This document shows positions 19,375 through 30,381 of a DNA stretch of 64,000 nt, piece by piece. The position numbers and the translations under genes are program-made. Positions within the stretch are counted from its first letter, which is position 1. The number at the start of each line of letters is the position of its first letter. The DNA is from Cylindrotheca closterium (Eukaryota; Bacillariophyta; Bacillariophyceae; Bacillariales; Bacillariaceae), in contig CAKOGP040001224.1 in NCBI GenBank assembly GCA_933822405.4, positions 251,825-315,824 on the forward strand, written 5' to 3'. The notes under the pieces were generated by a model, which was given only the letters and a program-made list of their open reading frames with translations, made no database searches and had not been told where the DNA came from.

Positions 19375-22300
19375 CTATGATTGAAATACGGTCTTGTCGC
19401 CGATATTGATACCAAGAGCAAATGAAAGTTGCGTGATCACTGCTGGATGCAACACCTTCGGATCGAAGCTTTTCATTCGCTTTCTTTCACGGTCGTCTTG
19501 GAAGACACTCTGAAACCACAATCGAGACTTGTCTTCGGTCGATCCAGTTGCTACTGGGCTAGACATTAGACACTGTAGAATTGACGTCACCGTGAGTGTT
19601 GGAACCAAGCGTACCAGGAACAGAAGCCGTTCAAAGGTACGATCGTCAAGAAGCCACGATTCGGCTTCTTCCAGTCCCCATGCAGCGTCGAGCTTACAGA
19701 TGGATTGACCAATCGAGGCCGCGAGAGTGTTTGGAGATACCAATGTGAATGAAGTCGCTGTGGTGAGACCCTCCCCTTGATGTAGCACAGCACTTTGAAT
19801 AGTTGAGATTCGGTCAATAGTGGCATCATCTTGGTCAATGTCAGCACAAAGGAAAATGCTGAGATGTCTGAACCTTGTGGAAGAGATCAGACCAATAATC
19901 CGCATAATCAGGCTTTCGAATCCATCATCATTGAACCAACTTGACAATGCCGAGACAACAATGCCTCCGCGATCTGGGAGCTCAATATCCACACCGCAAG
20001 TGTCCACAAGTTTGGTGTCCACGAAGCAGAATCGTCTTCCAGAACTGGTCCCATTGGTTCGGCGAGACGAAACTTGATGTTGCCAATCGCCAGATACTAG
20101 CCTCGCTGCATAGTCTCCCCATTTTTCCAGAAAGTCCTCCGAACAAAGCAATACTAGTGGAGGTCGCACAGTTTGTGGGGGGAGTGAGGTGAGAGCACTG
20201 TCTTCCGTATCATCAATCACGATTGGTTGGTCTGGGGAGCCAATTTCCATGCCGAATTGAGCAGTGGCCGTCACTTGATGAGTTGTTGTTGGGCCGTTCT
20301 CCTTCACGCAAGGCCGCACTTCCTCAGTCGCATCTTCTTCGAGAGATTGTAGCACGCTCTCTGGCAATGACTGTTCGAACAGGTCTCCATGAGATTGTTT
20401 CTTCTTCTTTCGCTTCCCCGACTTTCGTTTAGATTCCTTTTTCTTCTTCTTCTTGGCCGCCTTTCGGGCTCGTTTCCTCTGTTTCTTGTCGGAGACCACT
20501 CTACTCGTTGTCTGGTGTTGGGAGATTTGGTGGGCAGTGTTCTGTATCAAGCCCTCGCTTGGGCTTCCGACGGAACTTGGCAAGTTTGATTCTGGATCAA
20601 ATGCATTCGGTGCGGTGACAAGTTGAATGTCAGAATCGTTGTCATTGTTGAAACTCCAAACACTTCCACCGTCCAGGTCAAAGTTCTTGGGCTGCCAATT
20701 TCTGTAGTGCTCGCTTCTGTCATCAAGCTTTCGACAGCTTGCGACTTTTGACATGGGCTGACAAGAGGGTGGCTGGTGGCCCTGGGGACTAAGTACAGAA
20801 AACTGCTTCGGCGAATTGATTTGCTTGTCGTTTTGTTCTGGCAAGATGACATCATTGACATTTGTCGCCTTCCTAGTCTCATGCAGAGACACTGGATCAT
20901 CACATTGCATTGAGGATGGTGCTATTTCCAGATGAGAAGATTCGGATATGTCCTGCTGCCTGGCTTGCCTTTTTCCTCTCTTCGACTGAGGAACTTCTTC
21001 CGGTGAGATGATAGGCGGCGGTGGCCGCTTCTTCCTTCCTTTGGTGGGATTCGATCCATTTCCTGTTGGCTCTGTACTTGGTGCCAACCCAAAACGTTCC
21101 AAGAGCGAGAGTTCTGTCTGCCGGGCTTGGCCGATTTCCTTTTGGCGTTGCCCTTTTGCAGACTGCTTCTTGGTACTGTCAGGAGGGCTTGATCCTTCTG
21201 CCGTCTCGTGAAGCCTGAGATCATTACTGTGATGGCTGGTCGAATCAGCCAATTCAGTTTTACTTCGAGCAAGTAGTTTGCTCATGGTCCATTTGTTCGG
21301 TGGAAGAAGCCCAGTCTCATCAAGCGCCTTCCGTTTCTCGGGCAAAACGGGCTGGTTTTCAGTGCTACACTGTCCTTCAACTGTGTCTTGTTCCTCGTGC
21401 CTTTCTTCTTTTTGTCTATTTGCCAGGTTCCAAGCAAAAAGGATTGCAAACTGTAGCCTCTGTTGCACTTCCAGGCTGGGGTTCTGGGGTTTACTATTGT
21501 ACAGGACTATCGCCTTGAGTTCTCGCTTTAGCGTCTCTCGTCTCTTGCTGGAAGGCCCAAGGGAAACATTCCAAAAGGTTCCAGCATTTCCCTGAAGAAT
21601 ATCCAAGAGGCAGTATCGATATGGCAATTTGGATAAGTCCTTCTTTGCTTTTGCATTTTTCGGTATTGCCCGCAGCTTGATAGAAATTGGTCGTTGTCCC
21701 TGACGTCGATCCGACAAGTGTCGCAAGGTGAACACGGAAACGACATGGTCCAATTGCGTCATGGCCACATTCGAGATGGTTCGAGAGAACTGCCGAAAGA
21801 AGGCAATTTCCGCTCGACGTCGCCACCAAAAGGAAATGAGACATTGGAGATATGGAAGTGCCATTGGCTGCCTCCAAAAAGAAGCCCTGGTTTCGATTTC
21901 TTCAATCATGACTGACTGGGATGCCTGAGAGGAGTCGAGCCACCATGCATAGTTGGCAATCCTCTTGCGATTAGCACTTCTTCGAATGTTCGTCCAAATC
22001 GACACCAACAAGGGAGAATCGTAAATGGAAAACAACTTTGGTGGTAGTACGATGATTCCCTTGGAACCAAGCGTGGAACCGCAGATAGCATTGACAAGTC
22101 GTCTCTGTCGCCGCCGTACTCTGTCGACACCTGGAGAACTACAATAAGCATCCGAATGTTCGACAATCATATCCTGTGGTCCGGTTTCGTCATGTGAAAT
22201 GTCGCTGGAAGGCTGCATCTCGTAATCCTCTTCTCTTTGGATAGTCTTGACTAGATCCATTTGTAGCGAACTATTGCATTCCATCATTTCTTGCGGACAC

Positions 22301-23113
22301 TGCTGTGGTTCGAATCTTATTGGCGGCACTAGAGTCGTCCTACTTTCCCCCATTTGCGATGCATCAAGATCGCAGTCCATTGCTTCATGCTCGACGCATG
22401 GTTGCGATGGACGCTCCGTGCTTATTTCCTCCGTTGCTTCTAGACTTGATGGTTCCGATTGTGAAGCAGCTGTGGGTAGTTTTCGTCGCAGCCATCGCCG
22501 CTGTCCGTTTCGTGGATCGCCTTGCAATGGATTCTCCTCTACTGTGGGCCGCAGACCCGGTTCTTCACAGGATGGCATGTTCGTTGCTGGAACTTCAGTG
22601 TGGTCCTTGGATCGCAAGCTTGCCTCGGATATTTTCTTTTCTGACGTTGGCTGCAAATATGGTAAGAAATAAATGCAGTTCACAATGGAAAATGGTGCAA
22701 CAAGACGAGCGTGAGTCCATATTAGGATTTCTTACCGAAAGGCTTTTCTGTGAATCCCGTCGACGCTTTCGTCGTCGGTGGCGCGAAGGAGTACTGCTAT
22801 TGGCCTCTGCTTTCGACAAATTAGATTTTGACACTTTCTTTTTAGCATTGGAAGCTCTTGCGTTGGATGGGCTTCCGTTTGCTTGGCTTTTGAAAGAATC
22901 CATCAACGGGTTTGAAATGGGAGGTTCTTGTTCTCTCTCATTCGATGCCTCATCAACCTCCTTCTCATAGACTTCGTTTGACACTTCGTTTTCCTCTTGC
23001 TCTAGAAGCTTAGTATGAATCCTCAAGGGCTCTGTCTCCTTGTTTGGGTATCGTTCCAACCACAAGCTGGTGGCCTCGGAATGATAGTCTTGACACTGCG
23101 GTTTGAATTTCAT
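19375..23113 (-). CDS. Large basic nuclear protein, possible XPF/SHOC1-like C-terminus
   Basis: Two exons: 23113-22736 and 22650-19375, about 1,217 residues. The 85-bp intron (22651-22735) has donor GTAAGA and acceptor TTTGCAG, phase 0. The long middle is Ser/Gln/Glu-rich and carries a lysine/arginine block (KAAKKKKKKESKRK near 20440), a likely nuclear signal. A folded region near 21500-22100 is Trp/Arg-rich and unrecognised. The C-terminal 250 residues alternate strands and helices (VLLCSEDFLEKW, FCFVDTKLVD, IVVSAL, HLSIFLCADI, FTLVSPN), followed by a segment like a helix-hairpin-helix (LVRLVPTLTVTSILQCLMSS). That order resembles the nuclease-like fold plus HhH of the XPF family, including inactive meiotic members such as SHOC1/ZIP2. 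The ERKxxxD signature is not visible, so catalysis is unlikely. The family call is tentative. Confidence 0.7.
22651..22735 (-). other. Intron in the large nuclear protein gene
   Basis: 85-bp GT-AG intron joining SQKSLS to PTSEKKIS. Both flanking exons are long open frames in phase 0, and the second has no ATG near its 5' end. Confidence 0.75.
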
Positions 23114-23532
23114 GGTAAAAGTGAGGTAATTATTTTTCCCGTCTCTTTCATCAACAATTCTACTCTATCGTCTTGTGGACTAATTTCCCTCCTTTCCCAT
23201 TCAAAGCAGCAAGAACCCCGATAGCATCTCGCACCAATGCTCTTGATGGTTGTTCTTTTGGATGGCTTTGTTTTTTAAAGATCCATCCGTGGTGATGGGC
23301 TTCAAACTGTACCAGGATTTTGTGTATGTAGAAACCAAAGTTGGCCTCAGTACATTATTGTTGGGGGACATTGGGGGACATCACATTCGAGGGAATGCCA
23401 GAATGTCAAAGTCAATTTTAATCATACGAGTCGATCGACTGACGAAGATTCTCCTATCCTATCCAACTGCGCAACTTTCACTATCCGTCACAACGAACTC
23501 CATTGTCACTCTTCTGAGGAAGACACTTCAAA
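23114..23532. promoter_or_regulatory. Divergent promoter region; small direct repeat
   Basis: 419 bp between head-to-head starts. A perfect tandem pair TTGGGGGACA lies at 23361-23380. No other structure noted. Confidence 0.4.
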
Positions 23533-25317
23533 ATGATCCACCGATCCTACATATCAATCGCCCAAGTGGCTTCATTTCTTAGCACAACCCTTGCATTTTT
23601 GTTACCGTGCATTTCCTATGCTCTGTCAAGTCGACAACATACCATTCGAAATTTTCAGGTAGCAGCTTCAAACAGAATACCTTTTTCTCGACGTCAACAA
23701 TGCCCCATTACGAGCAGACCACCTCAAAGAATTGCAAGTAAGAGATCAAGATTATTAGCAGCAGATAGTGACGAACCTGTCACTGCCAACTCGTACGAAT
23801 CATCGTCCAATGCCATTCCAATTGACGGATCCATGTGGCCCGACCGGTTTCCAGCTCAAGATCATTGTTCCAGATGCGGCTTGTGCGAGACTTCCTTTGT
23901 TTCCAAAGTTACGGATGCATGTGCTTTTTTGGGAGAGGGAATGGCACGAATGGATTCCATGGAACCAAAAGTACATGGACGATCTCGCGTGTTGGATGAT
24001 TTGGCTTGGTCCTCGTCAGCAGACTACTCCTCGTCAATCAAGGACGAGGGGCGCTTTGGAGTCTTGCAGGAACCCATTCAATTAGCCAAGGGAACCGAGA
24101 CACAAGCGCAATGGACGGGGTGTGTGACAGGAATTGCACTCGCAATGCTGGAATCCAACATGGTGGATGCGGTGGTATGCATTGCCAGTCAAAACGACGA
24201 CTCCTCTGCTAGTAGTTGGGCCGTGCCCGAACCGATTCTTGCTCGGACATCTGAAGAAGTATTGCGAGGAAGAGGCGTCAAGGTAAGATACATCAAAGTA
24301 CTCATTGGCGCTGGGTGCCCACAGCTAGTCGCTCACCCATCCTCGATCGAATAGCCGGCGCTAGCACCAAGCCTCAAGGTGTTGGACCAAATCAAGAATG
24401 ATAGCACGATACAGAAGCTGTTATTTTGTGGTGTCGGGTGTGCAGTGCAAGGTATGTCGGGGGTGAACTGGGCCCCGAAGAAGTCATTTATCTGAACATT
24501 GCTAACTGAAACTTTCTGTATCGCAGCCTTTCGAGCTATTCAAGACGATTTGAAACTCAAAGAAGTCTATGTATTAGGGACCAACTGTGCTGATAACAGT
24601 CCAACTCCCGAGGCAGCAAATAATTTCATCGAACAAGGCCTCAGCGTAAAAAGTGAGAGTGTATTGGGGTATGAATTCATGCAGGATTTCAAAGTACACG
24701 TCAAGACTACTGATTCCTACGTTACCAAGCCATACTTTTCTCTTCCAGGAACCATTGCGGAACCTTCCATTGCCAAATCCTGCTTGGCCTGTTTTGATTA
24801 CACCAATGGCCTGGCCGATGTCGTTGTGGGTTACATGGGAGCACCACTGGATAGTAATTCAAGGATGGACGAGTCCTTCCAAACGATTGCTATACGAAAC
24901 GAACGAGGTGTCCAAATGGTACAAACGGCAGTCAAGGCATCTAGATTAAAACTGCACGGCACGGCTCCCGGAAAGGGAGGCCACGAATCTCTATCCTCGG
25001 CTACTGTAGCAGCCGACAGTATTGTCCTGTCCATGGTTGGAGAGAAAGATCCTCCAGAGCAAGGAATGCCAGCCTTGATGGGTGAAATCATGGCATTTGC
25101 CATGCGAAATTTGGGACCCAAAGGCATCAATTTTGCTCGGTATTCCGTCGACTATCATCTTTTGCGAAACTATCTCCACATTCTAAATGAATGGGGCGAA
25201 GCAAGAACCACCATGGCACTTCCGGCGTCTGCAAAAGAAATAGTCGAGCACTATCTACAAACGGATTCTTCATTTCAGGAGATAGTCACAAAGATTCGTG
25301 CCAAGGCAAAACGATGA
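23533..25317 (+). CDS. Plastid FrhB-type ferredoxin-dependent chlorophyll reductase (8-vinyl reductase or HCAR type)
   Basis: Three exons: 23533-24282, 24355-24451 and 24527-25317, 545 residues, with introns of 72 and 75 bp. The first about 30 residues are a signal peptide, followed by a Ser/Arg-rich transit-like stretch. The mature part has the CSRCGLC iron-sulfur cluster, AFLGEGMARM, AQWTGCVT, LLFCGVGCAVQ, YVLGTNCADN, YEFMQDFKV, KSCLACFDYTN, VVGYMGAP and NFARYSVDYHLLRNYL. These match plant 7-hydroxymethyl-chlorophyll a reductase and cyanobacterial 3,8-divinyl reductase, which share one FAD/4Fe-4S fold. Diatoms make chlorophylls a and c but not b, so divinyl-chlorophyllide reduction seems the better inference; the sequence alone cannot separate the two activities. 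It would act in the plastid with reduced ferredoxin. Confidence 0.88.
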
Positions 25318-25351
25318 TAGAATTATTCCCCAATCTATGCTAGCATTACTT

Positions 25352-26299
25352 CTAATCTGATTCCGAGCCGTAGTCACCCAAAAGCCCTGCAAGCCCACCG
25401 CTGGAAGGTGCTGCTGCTGGAGGTTTCCTTTTGACAACAAGTTCTGCTTTTGCCTTTTTGGAAGGCGCTGCTACTTCTACCTTCTTTTTCCGTTTTACTT
25501 TGATCTTCGGAATCGCTGTCTTTTGAGTAACAGGTTTCATTGGATTCCTTTTCATTAGCGCTACTTCTCGCTGCCGGCGTTTCTCTTCGAGCATCTCGTC
25601 TTCTTCATTCAATCGCTTCACAGCCGAAGCTGCTTGTCCAAACTTGATCTTTTTTATCAAACTCTCTTCTTCTTCTGTTATCCCATGTTCATTGAGCTCT
25701 ATGTCCTCAACTAACTTGTCTCTTACTTCTCGGGCCTTCATGACAGCCTTGGCATCAGCATCGAATCCTTCACCAGAGTTTGACAAGAGTTTTGCATGCC
25801 TCCTGTTCATGGCTCGGATTTCTTCCAGGTTATCAAGGTCCGCCATTTCCCTCTGACTATCAAGCACCCTATTCTCTAGTGCTTTCATGGGATCAATTTT
25901 TTCTTCTTCTTCTTTCTCTATCACTGCTTCTCCTTCCGTTTTCTCTTTGTCCTTATAAACTTCATAATTCCTCGTCCCTCCGCTTTCCATTTCGTAATCT
26001 GCATTCTTCGGATCCGTCAGAAAGGATACCGTTCTAGAACAGTGCGTACACTTGATATAAAATCGCCACCGCTGAATACCTAGGTATCTACCATCTGGAC
26101 CACCCATGGGCTCCTTTTTCGAATTGAATTTTCTTCCTCGGTACAAAAATGTGTTGCAAGCAGAACATTGAACCGAAAATGGAAGCATCATACGCACTGG
26201 GACAGTTCCATCCTTCTTGCTCAATTTCTTTCCTCTCGGAATTAGAGTAGGGTCAAAATCTGCCGGGATGTATTTGTTGAGTACTTTACGTTCACCCAT
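25352..26299 (-). CDS. YJU2: Pre-mRNA splicing factor YJU2/CWC16 family
   Basis: A single exon of 315 residues. The N-terminus MGERKVLNKYIPADFDP is the family hallmark. A four-cysteine zinc site follows: CSAC near residue 45 and CTHC near residue 83. In between are FLYRGRKFNSKKE and LGIQRWRFYIKC, both conserved. The rest is a charged helical region with MADLDNLEEIRAMNRRHAK, then a Lys/Ala-rich tail ending DYGSESD. Yju2/CCDC94 joins the activated spliceosome and promotes the first catalytic step; it acts in the nucleus. Length and order match the family. The start ATG lies 13 bp from a perfect 14-bp palindrome. Confidence 0.93.
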   Translation of the reverse strand: MGERKVLNKYIPADFDPTLIPRGKKLSKKDGTVPVRMMLPFSVQCSACNTFLYRGRKFNSKKEPMGGPDGRYLGIQRWRFYIKCTHCSRTVSFLTDPKNADYEMESGGTRNYEVYKDKEKTEGEAVIEKEEEEKIDPMKALENRVLDSQREMADLDNLEEIRAMNRRHAKLLSNSGEGFDADAKAVMKAREVRDKLVEDIELNEHGITEEEESLIKKIKFGQAASAVKRLNEEDEMLEEKRRQREVALMKRNPMKPVTQKTAIPKIKVKRKKKVEVAAPSKKAKAELVVKRKPPAAAPSSGGLAGLLGDYGSESD

Positions 26300-26823
26300 G
26301 GTTTACAAGTCTACTGGTACCAGTACACAGCAAAAATAAGGTTGTGATATGTATTAAAACGAAAACATGCTGAAAATTTTATTGAGAGAACTGAAGACGG
26401 CTGGCAGACAGACATCAATTTGAAACGTGGATGATGGAAGGTGTAATTCTGAAATCTGAAGTTACAAAAGTAAGTCTAAATTCCTTGTTTTGCCTTCTTG
26501 GCCAACAGTCGTTGTGCCTGCTTGGCCTTGCGATTCTCCGGATTGCTGTCTTCACCCAGGGCAATGTTTGTTCCTCAACGACTTGTCGTTCAGGTTCTAG
26601 TGGGAGGGTATTGTAAGAGAGATTAATGAATCATCACTGAATCTCTTTTTCTTGCAAACCGAGGACACTGTTTGAAGCCCTGCCTTCGTGAACTCAACTT
26701 ATCGTCGGTAGCTAAAATCAAATGTGTTTCAGGAGTCTGTACCAAGGTTGAATTTTCCTCAAATCCAAAGGAAGCTTTGTCGTCATGGTAACAGCTGTGT
26801 CAATAACTTTGCTTTCCACATGA
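26300..26823. other. Intergenic region with 14-bp perfect palindrome
   Basis: 524 bp between the YJU2 start and the 3' end of the first CRAL-TRIO gene. TACTGGTACCAGTA at 26312-26325 is a perfect palindrome, 13 bp upstream of the YJU2 ATG. The open frame at 26431-26616 has no recognisable content. Confidence 0.5.
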
Positions 26824-28167
26824 TCAATTGGACATTGCTCTAGCACTTTGGCTGTAGCGAAGTGTTCGGAACAAGTGTGATGTCTTTGCCCTCGCTTTGT
26901 TGTCGTCTACTTCAATCCATCCTTCGCTATCTTCCTTCAAAAATCGACCAGTTGACTCCTTCACGATCTTGATGATCATAAAGGCGATTGCAGTCTTGTC
27001 GAAATTCGATGATCTATCGTACCTGTCCTTGTACTTTTCCACCAAGCTCCGGTAACGTACACTGCCAATATGATTCTGGCAAAGCTTTCCTCGGCCAACT
27101 AGAACATCGTTAGGACCGGGGAAGGCAATGAATTTTGCCCCTCTAGTAGTTCTCCTCTCATGCTGTCTACGCTTTTCCCAATATATTTTGTGGTCTTCGT
27201 TGCTGGCTTTACCATCTTCGTCGAATGGGAGCGCATAGGTGGGAATACCATACGTCATCAACCCGTCCACACAATCTTGAAAGGGACCAAAATTTGTTCT
27301 CATCCGAAGCCTGGTCAAAGTACCGACAGCGAATCGTGCAAGTGCTACAATAGGCGACAATAGAACGTTATCATAACATATATGCACTGCACATTCTCTC
27401 ATCGGCATTATAGACATCAAACGTGGTTCGGCCCAGGCGGCTTGCCGGTCGATCTGCGAGCCTACGAGGTAAACTATTGACACAACACCTTTCTTTTGGA
27501 TCTCCTCATCCTCTAGATGCACCATCATTGAATAAAACAAAGAACGTAACTGAAAGCATCAAGATCAGAATATACATCCACGGTTAGAAGCGAGAAAAAA
27601 ACAGAAGCGTACCTTATGTTTGATGTCCAAATCAGTTTTGAGGTACGGAAGAAAGAGAAACACTCCTCTCCCAGCTCGGTCCCTAACTGGAAGAACTTGC
27701 TGATACCCGCACAACAAACATTCCAGATCTTTCTTGTCAAGATCATCTTGGGAGATGTCACGTGCGACTTTATCTTTCCCAAATAGCTCGGTCTTTAATG
27801 CAAAGTGATTCACAATTTTATTTGCTGCAGCCTTGGCATCGAATGATGTTGCTTTTAAGAATCGTAATCGAAATTCGGGTTTCCTCATGTATTGGGGGTC
27901 AATAGCGTATGCATAGTCGTATTCACTCTTACTACGAATCTGCTTGATTTCACCTTCTAATTTCTCTAGGCTCGATGCAATCAATTCAGGAGTCTCCGTT
28001 ACCTCAGCTCGTATGCCATGGATGTCTTCCAGTACCTGATCACGTTCTATCAGAGAAAGCTCGTAAAGCTCTGTACTCAGAAGGGCATCAACAGAATCAG
28101 GAGAAGGATCTATTGTCGGGATTCCATCTGAAGGGGAGATGTCTGTTGCTGTCATCGGGTCCTCCAT
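26824..28167 (-). CDS. CRAL-TRIO (Sec14-like) domain fused to DUF6824-like domain, copy 1
   Basis: Two exons: 28167-27613 and 27549-26824, 426 residues, with a 63-bp intron. The ATG at 28167 is chosen because the paralogue starts at the matching place; the frame upstream begins on GTG. Residues about 40-250 look like a Sec14/CRAL-TRIO lipid-binding module: RLRFLKATSFDAKAAANKI as the N-terminal helix bundle, then RDRAGRGVFLFLPYL, and IVYLVGS. The last 110 residues carry NDVLVGRGKLCQNHIGSVRY, FDKTAIAFMIIKIV, GRFL and WIEVDD, the pattern of DUF6824, a domain expanded in diatoms and of unknown function. A lipid-sensing role linked to DUF6824 is inference. Compared with copy 2, the third-exon intron is absent. 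Confidence 0.8.
27550..27612 (-). other. Intron in CRAL-TRIO/DUF6824 copy 1
   Basis: 63-bp GT-AG intron, phase 0, between DIKHK and LRSLFYSMM. Same position and phase as 29388-29451 in copy 2 (ETKHR to LRRMFYAQM). Confidence 0.88.
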
Positions 28168-28580
28168 GTGTTGCAATGATCTCACTAGCACAACTCTGAC
28201 TGTAGCCAAGGTTGATATTTTAGATTTCTGTGCGGTATCACTAAACAACCCTTCGTTCTTTGATTTCTTGCGATAAGTCTTTATGGTGGTCGGACAGACG
28301 TATTGTTCGATCGGTGTATTTGAAATTTGGTCGCATAGGATCCCTCTGTGTGAGAACGAACAAATAATATAACTTCTGTCATAGCTCGGTACTTGTACCT
28401 TGTACAGCACCACGATTAGGTTCCTCGTGGCTCTTTAGTACCAACAATTAAGGTACCCGCGGAACAGAGTGATGGAGCACAAATGAGGGTCGGGGAGATC
28501 AGTGAAGAGGAATTTTACTGTACAATGTTCTGTTATTAGCGCGTACAAAGGGAATACATCGTCGGCGACATTGGATGGCA
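28168..28580. promoter_or_regulatory. Spacer between the CRAL-TRIO/DUF6824 copies
   Basis: 413 bp with GTAC-rich elements at 28389-28406 and near 28438-28457, upstream of copy 1. No gene seen. Confidence 0.4.
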
Positions 28581-30021
28581 TCAAGGTTTTGAAGCAGCAT
28601 TATTGGTATATCGCAGAGTCCGAAACGAGTGGGATACCTTGTCTCTTGCCCTCTTGTCATCTACTTCCACCCAACCATTACCGTTGTCCTTTAAGAAACG
28701 GCCTGATGAATCCTTCACCATATTTACAATCATAAAAGATATCGCGGTCTTGTCCACTGTCGATGAATTATCGTATTGCTGCTTGTGCTTCACAACCATT
28801 TGCCGGTAGCGGACATTCCCGACGTGCTCTTGACAGAGCCTTCCCCTTCCCAGCAATACATCAAAGGGTCCAGGCGAGAGGACCTTTCCCAAACCAGAAC
28901 AACTTCTCTCCAATTGTCGTCTCTTCCCCCAAAAAGCCTTGTGGTTTTCTGTGCTCACATTCCCATTCTCATCAAAGGGTAGAGCATAAATAGGAATCCC
29001 GAACGTTTTTAATTCATGAACGCATTCAGAATAGGAACCTAGATTTGACAAGGTTGGAGATGTTAGCCAAATGGGCATTTGTTTTAGACATATCTGAAGC
29101 CAGATTTACATACCATAATGTGATCTCATTCGAACTCTGGTAAATGCATCAGCGGCATAACTACCTAGGGTAATGAGCGCCTTCAGAAGTACGCTATCGT
29201 AGCAAATATGAACAGCATTCAGTCTAATTGGTAGACATGACAGCATTTTTACTGTTGCCCATACTGCACTTCGATTCTTGTTGGAACCTTGTGGCATGTC
29301 AACAGCCCAGACAATGATCACCTGACCCTTCTTCTGAATTTCTTCATCCATTGATATAACCATTTGTGCGTAGAACATGCGTCGCAACTGAGAATGACGT
29401 ATGTGAGAGAGAAGTGAATCGTTACGTAGAAACAATGAAAACCACACTTACCCTGTGTTTCGTTTCAGTGACAGGGTCTAGCCCTAGCTTTGGCTTCAAG
29501 CCTGTCAACCAAAGATCTACACCACGGCCCGCCCGATCTCGGACTCCGATGTTCTGATAGTACCCAGCGTATAACATAGTTAAGTCCTCGGGATCTAAAT
29601 CATCTTGGGTAATATCCTGAGACAATTTCTCTTTACCAAAGAGCTCCATCTTGATTTCAAAGTGTTGAACAATTCGAGAAGCTGCAGAATGCGCATCAAA
29701 CATTGTTGCTCGAAGGAACCGCAATAAAAATACCCGGTTCTTGACATACTTTGGGTCCAAAGCATATGCAAAATCGTAGGCATATTTGTCGTTGATTAGC
29801 TTCAACTCTTCATCTACTCGCTGTAGGCCCTCAGATACCAATTCCGGAGTTTCTTCAATAACGTCGGACACCCCATGGATATCATCAAAGACTTGTCCCC
29901 GCTCGTTAAGCGACAGACTGCAAAGTTCAGTATTCAGAAGGTTATCAATATCGTCAGGCGAAGGATTGCTGTCGGGGATGTCCTCCACGAAGGAGCTCGG
30001 AGGCTCCTGAAAGCTCATCAT
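28581..30021 (-). CDS. CRAL-TRIO (Sec14-like) domain fused to DUF6824-like domain, copy 2
   Basis: Three exons: 30021-29452, 29387-29114 and 29038-28581, 433 residues, with introns of 64 and 75 bp. Junctions read ETKHR-LRRMFYAQ and MRSHY-GSYSECV. It shows the same order as copy 1: an acidic N-terminus, RVFLLRFLRATMFDAHSAAS, RDRAGRGVDLWL, IIVWAVD, then PFDVLLGRGRLCQEHVGNVRY, VDKTAISFMIV and WVEVDD. It is about half identical to copy 1 by eye, so the duplication is not recent. The second intron has no counterpart in copy 1. A TACCGGTA palindrome sits 16 bp upstream of the ATG. Function inferred as in copy 1. Confidence 0.82.
29039..29113 (-). other. Copy-specific intron in CRAL-TRIO/DUF6824 copy 2
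   Basis: 75-bp GT-AG intron, phase 1, at MRSHY/GSYSEC. Copy 1 reads straight through the matching site (MRTNFGPFQDC). Confidence 0.85.
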
Positions 30022-30381
30022 CGATACTTGCAGTTCTACCGGTAATCGTAATCCTTTGAGATTTCGCTTTGCGCTGCAGCCAAGTGAGATAGAGGAACTG
30101 CTGAGCGGCTACGTCGGACTTCTCCGCTCTGTGGCCAGCGTCTGCAAGTTCAAGTTGCGGCGACTAAATTATTAGCCGGCATGCGTCTGTTCGTATTGGT
30201 GGCTGCAGAGTGGCTACTATCTGTAGATTTTCTAAAAACATTACCTGAGAGTAATGCAACGCAACGCAACGCAACATGTCATCTGTCTACCAACTGGGAC
30301 AGGACCGAGTAGGGAACTTAGCAGTGGCCTTATGGAAAGGTTGAGTCAAATGGAACAGCAATACGCCGTATCAAGTGTTGC
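30022..30381. promoter_or_regulatory. Upstream region of CRAL-TRIO/DUF6824 copy 2 with pentanucleotide repeat
   Basis: 360 bp. TACCGGTA at 30037-30044, and four copies of GCAAC at 30256-30275. No gene supported. Confidence 0.5.
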
